A stretch of 64,000 nucleotides of DNA from JAJDAT01 sp964344185 (GTDB taxonomy: Bacteria > Nitrospinota > Nitrospinia > Nitrospinales > JAJDAT01), in contig CAYFMN010000007.1 in assembly GCA_964344185.1 (NCBI GenBank), positions 1-64,000 of the forward strand, read 5' to 3'. The notes beneath the pieces were generated by a model. The model made no database searches, was not told where the DNA came from, and saw only the letters and a program-made list of their open reading frames with translations. Positions 27,661-35,901 of this stretch are shown piece after piece. The translations under genes were made by a program, and so were the position numbers. The first letter of the stretch is position 1. Each line of letters starts with the position of its first letter.

Positions 27661-28317
27661 TTAGCTAAAACTCATCATTAACACTTGTTGGATAAGAGGA
27701 AACGCCTCTTGTGTCAGTAATTGCACAATCAGCATAACTGGATATCCTATTGCATACCAAAGAATTCCCGTATGCAGGAAATGATCCATCAAAAAAATCC
27801 CAAGCAATATGAACCCGCCAATTTTATCTAAGGAGTGCAGCCTCAAAGCCATTGCCGGAGAAACTAATCCTTTAAGAACTCCCGCTCCGTCCAATGGAAA
27901 AACAGGCAACATATTAAAAACGGCCAAGGCAACATTAATATAAACGCCAAACGTTAGCAAATAAAACAACGTGGCATGCTCAGCGGGAGAAATGAGCCTG
28001 ATAAAAAACCCGCAAATTAGAGCCAGTACTATATTTGCAAAGGGACCGGCTATCGAAACATACATTAAGTCTTTTCTAGGGTTCACGAAATTGCGAGCGT
28101 CTACAGGCACAGGTTTAGCCCAGCCAAATCCCATAAAATAAAAAAACAAAACCCCAATGGGATCTAAATGTTTTAAAGGATTAAAGCTTAGTCTTCCCAT
28201 CATTTTTGCCGTTGGATCGCCCAACATAAAAGCGACTCGACCATGCGAATACTCATGCACCGTTAGCGAAAATAAGATAATCGGCGTCATCATTACCAAT
28301 AGCTGTGACTTAGTCAA
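27661..28317 (-). CDS. Site-2 protease family protein, short
   Basis: A 218-aa membrane metalloprotease with the zinc motif HEYSH in SLTVHEYSHGRVAFMLGDPTA, followed by GRLSFNPLKHLDPIG and a third ligand in LPVFPLDGAGVLKG. The usual DGG is DGAG here, a mild deviation often found in this subgroup. Four to five hydrophobic segments are seen. It is a second M50-type protease besides the one at 19082. No PDZ domain. It follows the TPR/glycosyltransferase genes on the same strand; the target is unknown. Confidence 0.88.
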   Translation of the reverse strand: MTKSQLLVMMTPIILFSLTVHEYSHGRVAFMLGDPTAKMMGRLSFNPLKHLDPIGVLFFYFMGFGWAKPVPVDARNFVNPRKDLMYVSIAGPFANIVLALICGFFIRLISPAEHATLFYLLTFGVYINVALAVFNMLPVFPLDGAGVLKGLVSPAMALRLHSLDKIGGFILLGIFLMDHFLHTGILWYAIGYPVMLIVQLLTQEAFPLIQQVLMMSFS

Positions 28318-28404
28318 AAAAACCTCGACCTAAAATACTTATTAGTTATATCAATAAAAGGGGATTGTTTTTTGGGGAAAGCGAGTTGCGCGGCACAAAT
28401 CGAC

Positions 28405-30399
28405 TTAGTCGCCGGTTTTTTGAATCAAAAGCGCAGACAAAAAATCCGGCAAAGTTTTACCCAAACCATAAGAAATTTTAGCGTACTTTTTGGCGTTTTC
28501 ATAATCTTTTAATAGGTAGAACGCCACGGCTAAATTTAGATTCGAGTTCCCGTCGTCTGGAGCTACTTTGACCGCCTTTTTCAAAGATTCAACCGATTTA
28601 TCATACTGCCCTATTTCTCCGTATAAGGCGCCAATATTATTCCAGGGTTCGCTAAAATCAGGACGGATTTCAGCCGCTCTTAGAAAAAATGCCAGAGCGG
28701 ATTGCAAATTGCCAAGTCGAACGTTTAACAAACCGCTGGCAATATGCGCTTCTACGGCAAACGGTTCCGCTTCGATTGAACGCTCTAACAACCCCGAAGC
28801 TTCTTCATACTTCTTCAATTCAATTTTTGCGCTGGCAAGGTTAGTTAAAGCGTCATGATTTCCAGGATTTAACTCCAAAGCCTTGTGCAATACTTTTTCA
28901 GCCCGTTTAAATTGCCTTTCGCCATGATAGACCACGCCTAAATTAGAATAAGCTTTAACATTTTTTGGGTTAATCGTCAGGGCTTTTTTGAAAGTTAAAA
29001 TCGCCCGCTTGGGATCTTTCTTTTCCATATAGGAAATACCTAATCCATTCAAAGCCCGGGAACTCAATGGAGAAACTTTTGTAGCCTGCAACCATAAAGC
29101 GTTGGAATTTCTCCAATCTAAATTTCGACGATTTGTCATTAAAGAAAATGCGCATAAAATCAAAATTCCAAAATAAAAAGGCGACTTAGGGAAATTTAAC
29201 CGCCACTTCTCCAAACCTAACCGAAAGCATTCCGAAATAAAAAGGACGCCTCCCACTAACGGGAAATATAAATAGCGTTCGGCAATTGGATTGGCGATTG
29301 GATAAATATTAAGTGTTGGGATCAAGGCAATTAAAAACCAAAACCAACCGGACAAAAGTTTTCTGTTTTTTCCATTCCAAATCCAAAAAGAAATTCCTAA
29401 AAATAGCCCAAGAGAAATAAAACTACGAATGATTTCTAATCCTATTGCCTTTGGAAACACATACGCTGCAGTCAAAGGGAATGGGAAAAATAATAATTTA
29501 AGGTAATAACCCGAAATAGAAATTCCAGTTAAAAAGCGCGTCCAAAGATCGTCCGTCTCAAAAATACTTGGGTTTGGATTCTTAAACCAAACAAACCGAA
29601 GGCAAATATAAGCGCAAAAAGCGGCCGTCAAAAATAAACCGAATTGAAGTTCGCTTTTTCTAAGTTCAATTTTATTATTCTGACTCGCTAATAAAAAAAA
29701 CGCCGGAAAAAACAAAAGCAATACCATCCCATTTTCTTTAGACAGCATCGCTAAAATAAAACATAAAATAGAAAACCCCTGGTTTATCCTGACTTTTAAA
29801 AACGATTCGGACGAAGCCTTCAAAGAATTCCAAAAGAAAAGCGCCGATCCCAAACCAAAAAGCGTCGTTAAAAGTTCTTCTCGAAATCCCACAGCGTTAA
29901 CTGTTTCGGTCGTTATCGGATGAACGGCAAATAACGCCGAGGCAAATAACGCCCATAAAACCTTGCCAAAAATTCTTTCATACAAAATAAAAATTAAAAC
30001 CAAGCAACTTAAATGCAAAATTATGTTTGTTAGATGAAAACCTTTCGACGAAAAACCCCAAAAATAAAAATCCGCGAAGTAAGTTAAAGTGACAATAGGT
30101 CTATAACTCTCCTCGCCGAACCTTGTAAAATAACTGCGATCAAATATTGAAGAAATATAGGCGGGATTTTTTACATAATAATTTTCAACAACGACAGGAA
30201 AATCGTCGTATGAAAAATCATTTGATATGGAATTTTTAAAGGTTAAAAAAGTAAAAAGGAGAAGCCATAAATATAAAAATGAAGAGTTGGAAAACTTTTT
30301 GAAAAAAGAAGATTTCCCAACAGTTTCGGGAGCTTCGTCCTCCAGGGACTCAGTCTTGACGTTGTCTAAATCTTTCTTAGATCTTTCGGGTTTTAGCAT
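28405..30399 (-). CDS. TMTC-like membrane protein with C-terminal TPR repeats
   Basis: A 664-aa protein. Residues about 36-440 hold roughly a dozen hydrophobic segments with a DFSYDDFPVV-like acidic loop motif early on and LSKENGM and AERYLYFP motifs, as in TMTC/GT-C O-mannosyltransferase-like proteins. The last ~220 residues are about six TPR repeats (ALNGLGISYMEKKDPKRAIL and similar). It overlaps the upstream glycosyltransferase gene by 23 bases, so they are translationally coupled. A role in modifying protein or lipid glycans at the membrane is plausible but not shown. Confidence 0.82.
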   Translation of the reverse strand: MLKPERSKKDLDNVKTESLEDEAPETVGKSSFFKKFSNSSFLYLWLLLFTFLTFKNSISNDFSYDDFPVVVENYYVKNPAYISSIFDRSYFTRFGEESYRPIVTLTYFADFYFWGFSSKGFHLTNIILHLSCLVLIFILYERIFGKVLWALFASALFAVHPITTETVNAVGFREELLTTLFGLGSALFFWNSLKASSESFLKVRINQGFSILCFILAMLSKENGMVLLLFFPAFFLLASQNNKIELRKSELQFGLFLTAAFCAYICLRFVWFKNPNPSIFETDDLWTRFLTGISISGYYLKLLFFPFPLTAAYVFPKAIGLEIIRSFISLGLFLGISFWIWNGKNRKLLSGWFWFLIALIPTLNIYPIANPIAERYLYFPLVGGVLFISECFRLGLEKWRLNFPKSPFYFGILILCAFSLMTNRRNLDWRNSNALWLQATKVSPLSSRALNGLGISYMEKKDPKRAILTFKKALTINPKNVKAYSNLGVVYHGERQFKRAEKVLHKALELNPGNHDALTNLASAKIELKKYEEASGLLERSIEAEPFAVEAHIASGLLNVRLGNLQSALAFFLRAAEIRPDFSEPWNNIGALYGEIGQYDKSVESLKKAVKVAPDDGNSNLNLAVAFYLLKDYENAKKYAKISYGLGKTLPDFLSALLIQKTGD

Positions 30400-31117
30400 A
30401 TTTAAGGAAGGTATAATAACTTGCCGAAATTGCTAGAAAAAAACCAAGGAACCCTTCGCGAAACCCTTGTTTTAAAAAATACGTTTTAATAAAAGCCAGA
30501 GGAGGTTTGAAAACTAAATCTATCCAGGCGGCTTCGCCTCCATCAGCGCTGTTTTGTTCCGCCGACAATGAAGAATAACGATTTTGTCTTTCTACATAAT
30601 CGGCCATATCTCGATAAGAATAATGCTCTAAGGGGGTTTTCAAAAAACCGCACCGATTATTCGGAACCAAACCTTCATGCACAAGGTTTTCAGAAAACGC
30701 CGCCTTGGTTTTATCGTACAGTCGCGCTATATGATCAGGATACCATCCCCCATATCTTACCCATCGAGATCCAAAATAGTTTTTTCGCGGAATCTTATAA
30801 AGAGAAAATTGGGGTTCGCTATCGAGGAGATCCCGAACTTCATTAGCCAACTCAGAGCTTACGACTTCATCCGAATCAATATTTAAAACCCATTTATGGC
30901 TTGATTTGCCGGCGCATATATTCTTCTGCCTTCCAAACCCGCTCCACTTAACCTGGAAAACTTTGTCGGTATATTGTCGGCAAATTTCTTCCGTGCGGTC
31001 GTCGCTAAAGCCATCGACCACAATAATTTCATCGGCCCATTTAACGCTTTCGAGACACCTTTCGATATTTTTTTCTTCGTTATATGCAATTATGATAACG
31101 GAAACTTTTTCCGCCAC
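30377..31117 (-). CDS. Family 2 glycosyltransferase, WaaE/KdtX-like
   Basis: Nucleotide-sugar dependent transferase of 246 aa. The GT-A start VSVIIIAYNEEKNIERCLES is at residues 5-24, the DxD-like LNIDSDEVVS near 100, and FGSRWVRYGGWYPDHIARLYD is characteristic of the WaaE (lipopolysaccharide core glucosyltransferase) group. A hydrophobic C-terminus (GFREGFLGFFLAISAS) suggests membrane association. It is the first gene of a pair with the TMTC-like protein. It probably decorates lipopolysaccharide or another surface glycan. Confidence 0.87.
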   Translation of the reverse strand: MAEKVSVIIIAYNEEKNIERCLESVKWADEIIVVDGFSDDRTEEICRQYTDKVFQVKWSGFGRQKNICAGKSSHKWVLNIDSDEVVSSELANEVRDLLDSEPQFSLYKIPRKNYFGSRWVRYGGWYPDHIARLYDKTKAAFSENLVHEGLVPNNRCGFLKTPLEHYSYRDMADYVERQNRYSSLSAEQNSADGGEAAWIDLVFKPPLAFIKTYFLKQGFREGFLGFFLAISASYYTFLKYAKTRKI

Positions 31118-31390
31118 GACATCCTCCTAAAATCAAATTTCACCCAAAAAAAATTCCCGCAACTTTTTGAATTATTTATAGATATTCAAATTTATTCCCT
31201 TGAAATTTGAATTATTGTGGTAATATAATCTAATCGTTTATCTAGTAAAAGATAAATACCGCAAATTCAATGCGTAATGTCTTAGTTAGCCTCTAAAAAT
31301 TGTAACGATTTGGATAATAAAAATATCCTTAAAAGGAATACAATCCAAAGTTCATTTAAGGCAAATTTTCTGGTAAACGCGGTCGCTTTT

Positions 31391-33598
31391 ATGTCGAAAA
31401 ATCACAAAACATGGAAACAACTTTTACCTTGCCTGGCCTTAGCGGTCATCCTTGTTTTTGGGACCGCAATGCGCTTTCCCGCCGACGCTATCTCCCCAAA
31501 CCCAGCGACTGTTCAAGCTTCAACCGGAGACTATTTTAACTTAGCTTACGAAAAAACTGTCGAGTTTGTCCAACCTCTTTGGGAAAAAATTAAACTATTT
31601 GCCGATCAACCTAAAGATTGGAAAGAAATTTCCCAAAACCTCGTTAATTACGCAAAAGAAAAGCCACTGATGGCCGCATTAGTTGGAGCGGGAACCATTT
31701 GGGTCCCTTTTGGCCTGTTTAGAGCTTTCCGCTCTAAAAACGATGAAGAGGACTCCGAATACGAAGAATTCATGAGCAGTGAATTCGAAGACGAAGAGGA
31801 AGAGGAAGACGGGGAAGGTGAATTTGAAGACGAAGACGACGAAGAAGAATATCAAAAAAATCTGCGCGAATTTAACGAAGAAGAAGAGGAAGAAGATAGC
31901 ACTTACGAAACTGCGGAACAATCCGAAATTATCGAGGATGAAAGTGTAGATGACGTTATAGAGGAAACCGCCCTGCTTGAAGAGGACGAATCAGAAGAAG
32001 TTTTTGAAGATTTTGAATCAGAAACTCTTGACAACGCCGATGACGATTTTGGATTCCTTGAGGAAGATGAAGAAGAAAGTTTACTCTTTCAAGACGACGA
32101 GGAAGACGAATTCGCCGATCTTCGAGAAGATGAAGAACTTGAAGAAAACGACGAATTTTCCGATATTTTCTCCGAATCTCCTTCCAATAGCGAAGAGCTT
32201 ACAGATTCTGTGCCGGTAAAAGACTTCTCCACCGACGCGGATACTAGCGACGACGTTCTCAAGAAATTAGAAAGTGAATTTGCATCCCTGGAAAGTGAAT
32301 TCAGCGAGGTTGATGACTTCATTGACCAGGAAAATAAGAAAAACGAAACTATTGGCGCACAAAGCGGAATAAAATCTGGTTCCGAAAAAATTATCAGTAG
32401 CGATGAAGACGAAGAAGCTTATTCAGAAGTCGACCAGTTGCTGAGCGCTAGCGAGTCGCTATCTAATTTAGATGCCTCTACTTCCCCTGAAGATTTAGCG
32501 TCTGATCCATTTGAGAACGGGGAACTGTCTTCTAATATAATGGATATTATTAACAAAGAAGCGGTGACGGCTGACACTGTTAGCAAAGACGATTCCTCGA
32601 CTTCCTCCCCTCAAAAAATGGATATTGAAGGTCTGGAAGACGAAGAAGAATTGGATCAAACGCTAAAAGACCTTCAAGCCGAAATGGAGCAAACAATCCA
32701 GGAAATTTCGTCGCAAATCGATTTGGATCCTGAATACGAAACCGAAGCCGAATCTGAGGACCATGCCGTTGTTTTCGAAACTCCTGAAACCGAAGAAAAT
32801 GTTTCCGACGACTTAGTTGTTCAAAGCGCTTCAATCTTAACGGATGAAGACGAAGAACCCACCATAGATGAAATTCTTAAACAAGCGGAAGAGGAAGCTG
32901 AAAAGGAACTAAAAGATTTACTCCCAGAAAGTAGCGTCTTTCTGGAAGAGGAAGCAAATGAGTCCGCAATTGAAGAAGAAATACTAGAGACCCAAACGAT
33001 CCCAGACACCGTCGAGGAAACCTTTAAAGATGTTTTTGCAGAAGCTTTAGAAACTGATACGTTTCAAGATCTGGAATCGGACGATCATGCAGAGGACCCC
33101 GTCATTACCACTGCCGAAGTGGGGTCGGAAGCCGAAAATGTTGAAGAAATTATTGGCTTGGTAGAAGAAGAAACGTCGCAAGAAACGAATCTTCCACAGT
33201 CAATTATAGCTGAAGAAAAACAAACTGAATTTCCAGATTTAACCGAAGAATCTCCTGACTCATTTGATCCGCTATTACCCGCTTTGGACGCCGCAACTTA
33301 TGAAGAAGTCTCTCAAAAACCAAGAGACAAACAAATTGATCCGGTTAAAGCGAATAGCTATATTAAAAGTTTAGGAGCTTTCCAAAGAAATTTGGAAAAC
33401 CGCTTGAATACGCTTAAATATTTTCCGCCAATTGAGGAAACAAAACCCCCTACTCCCAAAGCCGATGAATTTGAAATTGGTGAACCAGTTGTAGCGGAAG
33501 AACCAGACATTGATTTTGATCACATTGGCGAAAGCCCAGAAAAAAAATATTCTCTAGAGTTAATGGAATCATTCATTCTTCTTGATAATCAAAAATAA
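31391..33598 (+). CDS. Two-TM protein with a very long hyperacidic cytoplasmic region
   Basis: A 735-aa protein. Two hydrophobic segments (about 10-30, LPCLALAVILVFGTAM; and about 95-112, MAALVGAGTIWVPFG) bracket a ~60-aa loop. The remaining ~600 residues are dominated by glutamate and aspartate in short runs with serine, threonine and few hydrophobics, so largely disordered. A short C-terminal part (AFQRNLENRLNTLKYFPP, then SLELMESFILL) looks folded. Layout resembles polar-landmark proteins such as FimV, but no LysM or TPR is visible. It precedes a MinD-like ATPase after 42 bases. The frame opens at a TTG at 31310; I chose ATG 31391. Confidence 0.78.
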   Translation: MSKNHKTWKQLLPCLALAVILVFGTAMRFPADAISPNPATVQASTGDYFNLAYEKTVEFVQPLWEKIKLFADQPKDWKEISQNLVNYAKEKPLMAALVGAGTIWVPFGLFRAFRSKNDEEDSEYEEFMSSEFEDEEEEEDGEGEFEDEDDEEEYQKNLREFNEEEEEEDSTYETAEQSEIIEDESVDDVIEETALLEEDESEEVFEDFESETLDNADDDFGFLEEDEEESLLFQDDEEDEFADLREDEELEENDEFSDIFSESPSNSEELTDSVPVKDFSTDADTSDDVLKKLESEFASLESEFSEVDDFIDQENKKNETIGAQSGIKSGSEKIISSDEDEEAYSEVDQLLSASESLSNLDASTSPEDLASDPFENGELSSNIMDIINKEAVTADTVSKDDSSTSSPQKMDIEGLEDEEELDQTLKDLQAEMEQTIQEISSQIDLDPEYETEAESEDHAVVFETPETEENVSDDLVVQSASILTDEDEEPTIDEILKQAEEEAEKELKDLLPESSVFLEEEANESAIEEEILETQTIPDTVEETFKDVFAEALETDTFQDLESDDHAEDPVITTAEVGSEAENVEEIIGLVEEETSQETNLPQSIIAEEKQTEFPDLTEESPDSFDPLLPALDAATYEEVSQKPRDKQIDPVKANSYIKSLGAFQRNLENRLNTLKYFPPIEETKPPTPKADEFEIGEPVVAEEPDIDFDHIGESPEKKYSLELMESFILLDNQK

Positions 33599-33640
33599 GC
33601 CAACACTCATGTATAACGATAAACCTCAAGAGTTAACCTA

Positions 33641-34618
33641 ATGACTGCGCCAAGCAATATAATCACTATTGGAGGAGGCAAAGGAGGCATTGGCAAAAGC
33701 GTGATGTGCACCAACCTCGCGGTTGGCATGGCGCTGAGCGGTCACAAAGTAGTTTTAATGGATACCGATTATGGAGCGTCCAACCTTCACGCTCTTTTAG
33801 GCATCGGAAATCCAAAGCGTGGTTTCGTAGACTTTTTCAATCATGATTCGGAAGATGTAAATTCTATTCTGTTAGATACTGGAATCGAAAACCTTAAGTT
33901 CGTAAGCGGAGCGGGAGATAATCCTGGTAGCGCAAACCTGGATTCAAACCACAAAGAAAAAATTCAGTCTTTTATTAGCAAACTAAACGCCGACACGGTG
34001 TTTATCGACCTGGGCCCAGGCACAAACTTTAATGTACTCGACTACTATAATATTGGAACGCAGGGAGTCGTTTTAACCATTCCAGAAATGCCTTCGGTAC
34101 TTAACGCATTTAGTTTCATAAAAGCCGCCTTATTTCGAAAACTTGATCAAGAGTTTATCGAGTATCCATTCTTCTCTGAATTAGTGAACGTGGTGCAAAA
34201 TCCTGATGAAGCCAACCAAATGTTTTCGATTGAAAAGTTAAAAGAGAAGGTTGATGCGCGCGAACCGTACATGATTCCGCGATTCGAAGAAATTGTGGCC
34301 TCCTTCCGGCCTAATCTTGTAATGAATCGAGTGCGCAAACAGCAGGACCTGATTTTGGGCCAAAACTTGAAAAAACTGGCTAAAAAATACCTGGACGTAG
34401 ATTTGGATTATTTAGGTTACGTGATTGAAAGCGAACGAGTAAGAGAATCCGTAAACGACATGATCCCATTTTTAATTAAAGATCCTCAAAGCAAACCTTC
34501 TGAAAACTTGCAAAAAGTAATAGGAGGTCTTACTAACTCCGATATCCACTTGGTTAAGAAAGACGGAACCATCTTCGTCTCCAAACAAGTCCGCCTCTCC
34601 TCTAGCTGGGGTAAATAA
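33641..34618 (+). CDS. MinD/ParA-family ATPase (FlhG-like)
   Basis: A 325-aa deviant-Walker P-loop ATPase. The signature IGGGKGGIGKSVMCTNLA is at residues 11-28, switch I region MDTDYGASNLHALLG at about 50-64, and the Walker B VFIDLGPGTN near 125. It resembles FlhG/MinD-type positioning ATPases that act on membranes or poles, but lacks an obvious C-terminal amphipathic MTS helix. C-terminal ~120 residues (YLDVDLDYLGYVIESERVRE) match the fold end. Its gene directly follows the acidic membrane protein, so it may position or regulate that protein. No flagellar genes are nearby. Confidence 0.87.
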   Translation: MTAPSNIITIGGGKGGIGKSVMCTNLAVGMALSGHKVVLMDTDYGASNLHALLGIGNPKRGFVDFFNHDSEDVNSILLDTGIENLKFVSGAGDNPGSANLDSNHKEKIQSFISKLNADTVFIDLGPGTNFNVLDYYNIGTQGVVLTIPEMPSVLNAFSFIKAALFRKLDQEFIEYPFFSELVNVVQNPDEANQMFSIEKLKEKVDAREPYMIPRFEEIVASFRPNLVMNRVRKQQDLILGQNLKKLAKKYLDVDLDYLGYVIESERVRESVNDMIPFLIKDPQSKPSENLQKVIGGLTNSDIHLVKKDGTIFVSKQVRLSSSWGK

Positions 34619-34654
34619 TTTCCACCCAATATTGGATTTCAAAAAAAAGAATTC

Positions 34655-34684
34655 ACCGGCGGCCTATAATCTAAGACCGCCGGT
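34655..34684 (-). terminator. Terminator hairpin of the Cys-rich gene
   Basis: ACCGGCGG (34655-34662) pairs with CCGCCGGT (34677-34684). On the minus strand the stem is followed by GAATTCTTTTTTTT, so it serves the leftward Cys-rich gene. On the plus strand no T-run follows, though the hairpin could still act on the MinD gene. Confidence 0.55.
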
Positions 34685-34700
34685 CTAAAACCAATAAATA

Positions 34701-35021
34701 CTAAGAAAAATAGATTTTTTGAATTTCCTCACGAAGTTCTTTTTGAGCTTTGGCTTGTTCCAACATCGAATGCCAATGGGTTCCCAAAGCCTTGACGATA
34801 GCGTCTGACTTTTGATCAATTTTATCGCCCCAAGCTTTCTTAATCCTTTCCTTCAAGCTTTCTACCTGTACTTGATGTATGGCTTCAAAAAAAGCTTTAT
34901 TCCCCATTTTTGCGGAAGCGTCTACAGGACAACACAACTCTTCTAATGATTTCTCCACCGGACAACATTCTTGAGAACTTTCACACTGACTTTGGGCTGA
35001 AACAGTTTCACAACTAGACAT
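34701..35021 (-). CDS. Small Cys-rich protein of unknown function
   Basis: A 106-aa protein with six cysteines in its first 31 residues: C4, C13, C19, C20, C30 and C31, including two CCPV motifs. The remainder is helical (VESLKERIKKAWGDKI, then LGTHWHSMLEQAKAQ), without further cysteines. AGGAG precedes the ATG. A 28-base palindrome identical in core to that before the neighbouring TetR gene lies 73 bases upstream, so it is probably repressed by that regulator. The cysteines could bind metal or sense reactive compounds. The family is not recognised. Confidence 0.75.
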   Translation of the reverse strand: MSSCETVSAQSQCESSQECCPVEKSLEELCCPVDASAKMGNKAFFEAIHQVQVESLKERIKKAWGDKIDQKSDAIVKALGTHWHSMLEQAKAQKELREEIQKIYFS

Positions 35022-35093
35022 AATTTAAATCTCCTAATTAAGGTTTTAGATATGGCCGCTTTTGTCGACAGCCAAGTTTTGGGTAAAACACCC

Positions 35094-35121
35094 AAAAAAT
35101 ACCAACTAGTTGGTATTTTTT
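35094..35121. promoter_or_regulatory. TetR-type palindromic operator before the Cys-rich gene
   Basis: A perfect 28-base palindrome with core TACCAACTAGTTGGTA and flanking A and T runs. The core is identical to the operator before the TetR gene. It lies upstream of the Cys-rich gene start at 35021, and just past the (frame-restored) TetR stop at 35135. Confidence 0.8.
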
Positions 35122-35134
35122 ATCGTAAATTTTT

Positions 35135-35721
35135 TTATTTCTCTCCGAATAACATTTCTACGTATTCTTTGTATTGCTTAACAGAACGTTGAACCACTTT
35201 GCTATCTTTCCTGGCTCTCATCAAAATTAAAGAGCCTTGCACGGTCGCCAAAAATATTCCGCTAGCTCGTCCGGTTTAAAAGACGCTTTCGGAGCGTATT
35301 TCTCCTTGGCCAACACAAAATCTTTTTTTAATTTTTCTATAAAACTATTAAAAATTTTCTCGCAAACTTTCCTGATATTAGGATGAGTTTCCGAAAGCTC
35401 TTGAGAAAAAATACCAATCAAGCAACCTTTATTTTTAGGATCATTAGCGCTATCAAAAATTAAATCTAATAGATTGTAGATTCGCTTTAATGGATCTGGT
35501 TCATCTTGACCGCAACAGTTTTCGTCAATCATTTGCTGTTGGCAACAGGCGAAATGGAGAGCGACATTTTTTCCTAAATCTTCTTTATCCTTGAAGTAGT
35601 AAAAAAAACTGCCTTTGGTGACGCCTGCTTTCTCGCATATATCGTCGACCGTTGAGGCAACAAATCCTTTCTCAAGCATTAAATACTGGGCGGACTCTAA
35701 TATTTTTGTTTTCTTATCCAT
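35135..35721 (-). pseudogene. TetR/AcrR-family repressor, C-terminus frameshifted
   Basis: The frame 35227-35721 gives a 164-aa TetR repressor with a normal N-terminal HTH (LMLEKGFVASTVDDICEKAG, then GSFFYYFKDKEDLG), ending oddly WRPCKAL. Adding one A to the A5 run at 35250-35254 restores FLATVQGSLILMRARKD and then DSKVVQRSVKQYKEYVEMLFGEK with a stop at 35135-35137, a normal TetR tail. The protein has paired cysteines (ACCQQQMIDENCCG), so it may sense thiol-reactive compounds like NemR. A 24-base palindrome precedes it, implying autoregulation. The shift may be real or an assembly error. Confidence 0.8.
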
Positions 35722-35732
35722 AGCTTTTCAAA

Positions 35733-35756
35733 AATATACCAACTAGTTGGTATATT
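35733..35756. promoter_or_regulatory. TetR-type palindromic operator before the TetR gene
   Basis: A perfect 24-base palindrome with core ATACCAACTAGTTGGTAT, starting 12 bases upstream of the TetR ATG. It has the same core as the site at 35094-35121. Placement fits autorepression. Confidence 0.82.
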
Positions 35757-35901
35757 AATTCTATTCTTCTTAACAGTCAATAAAAATAATCTTCTCTTTT
35801 ATTTATCAAAAAAAATCCATACCATACACAATTTAAATTAGTTTCAAAAATCAATTCTTGAGATAATCCTTCCTCATCAATTTTCTGGGCTTACTCTTTA
35901 A

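Noticed and set aside
27661..28317. The two site-2 proteases (with 19082-19966) as a single duplicated operon unit
   Set aside because: They share only the M50 zinc motifs, differ in length and helix layout and are far apart, so they are members of one superfamily rather than a recent duplication.
31679..33009. Several long antisense or shifted open frames inside the acidic protein gene
   Set aside because: GAA/GAC-rich codons give few stops in other frames, so long phenylalanine- or serine-rich shadows are expected. None has a plausible start signal or recognisable product.
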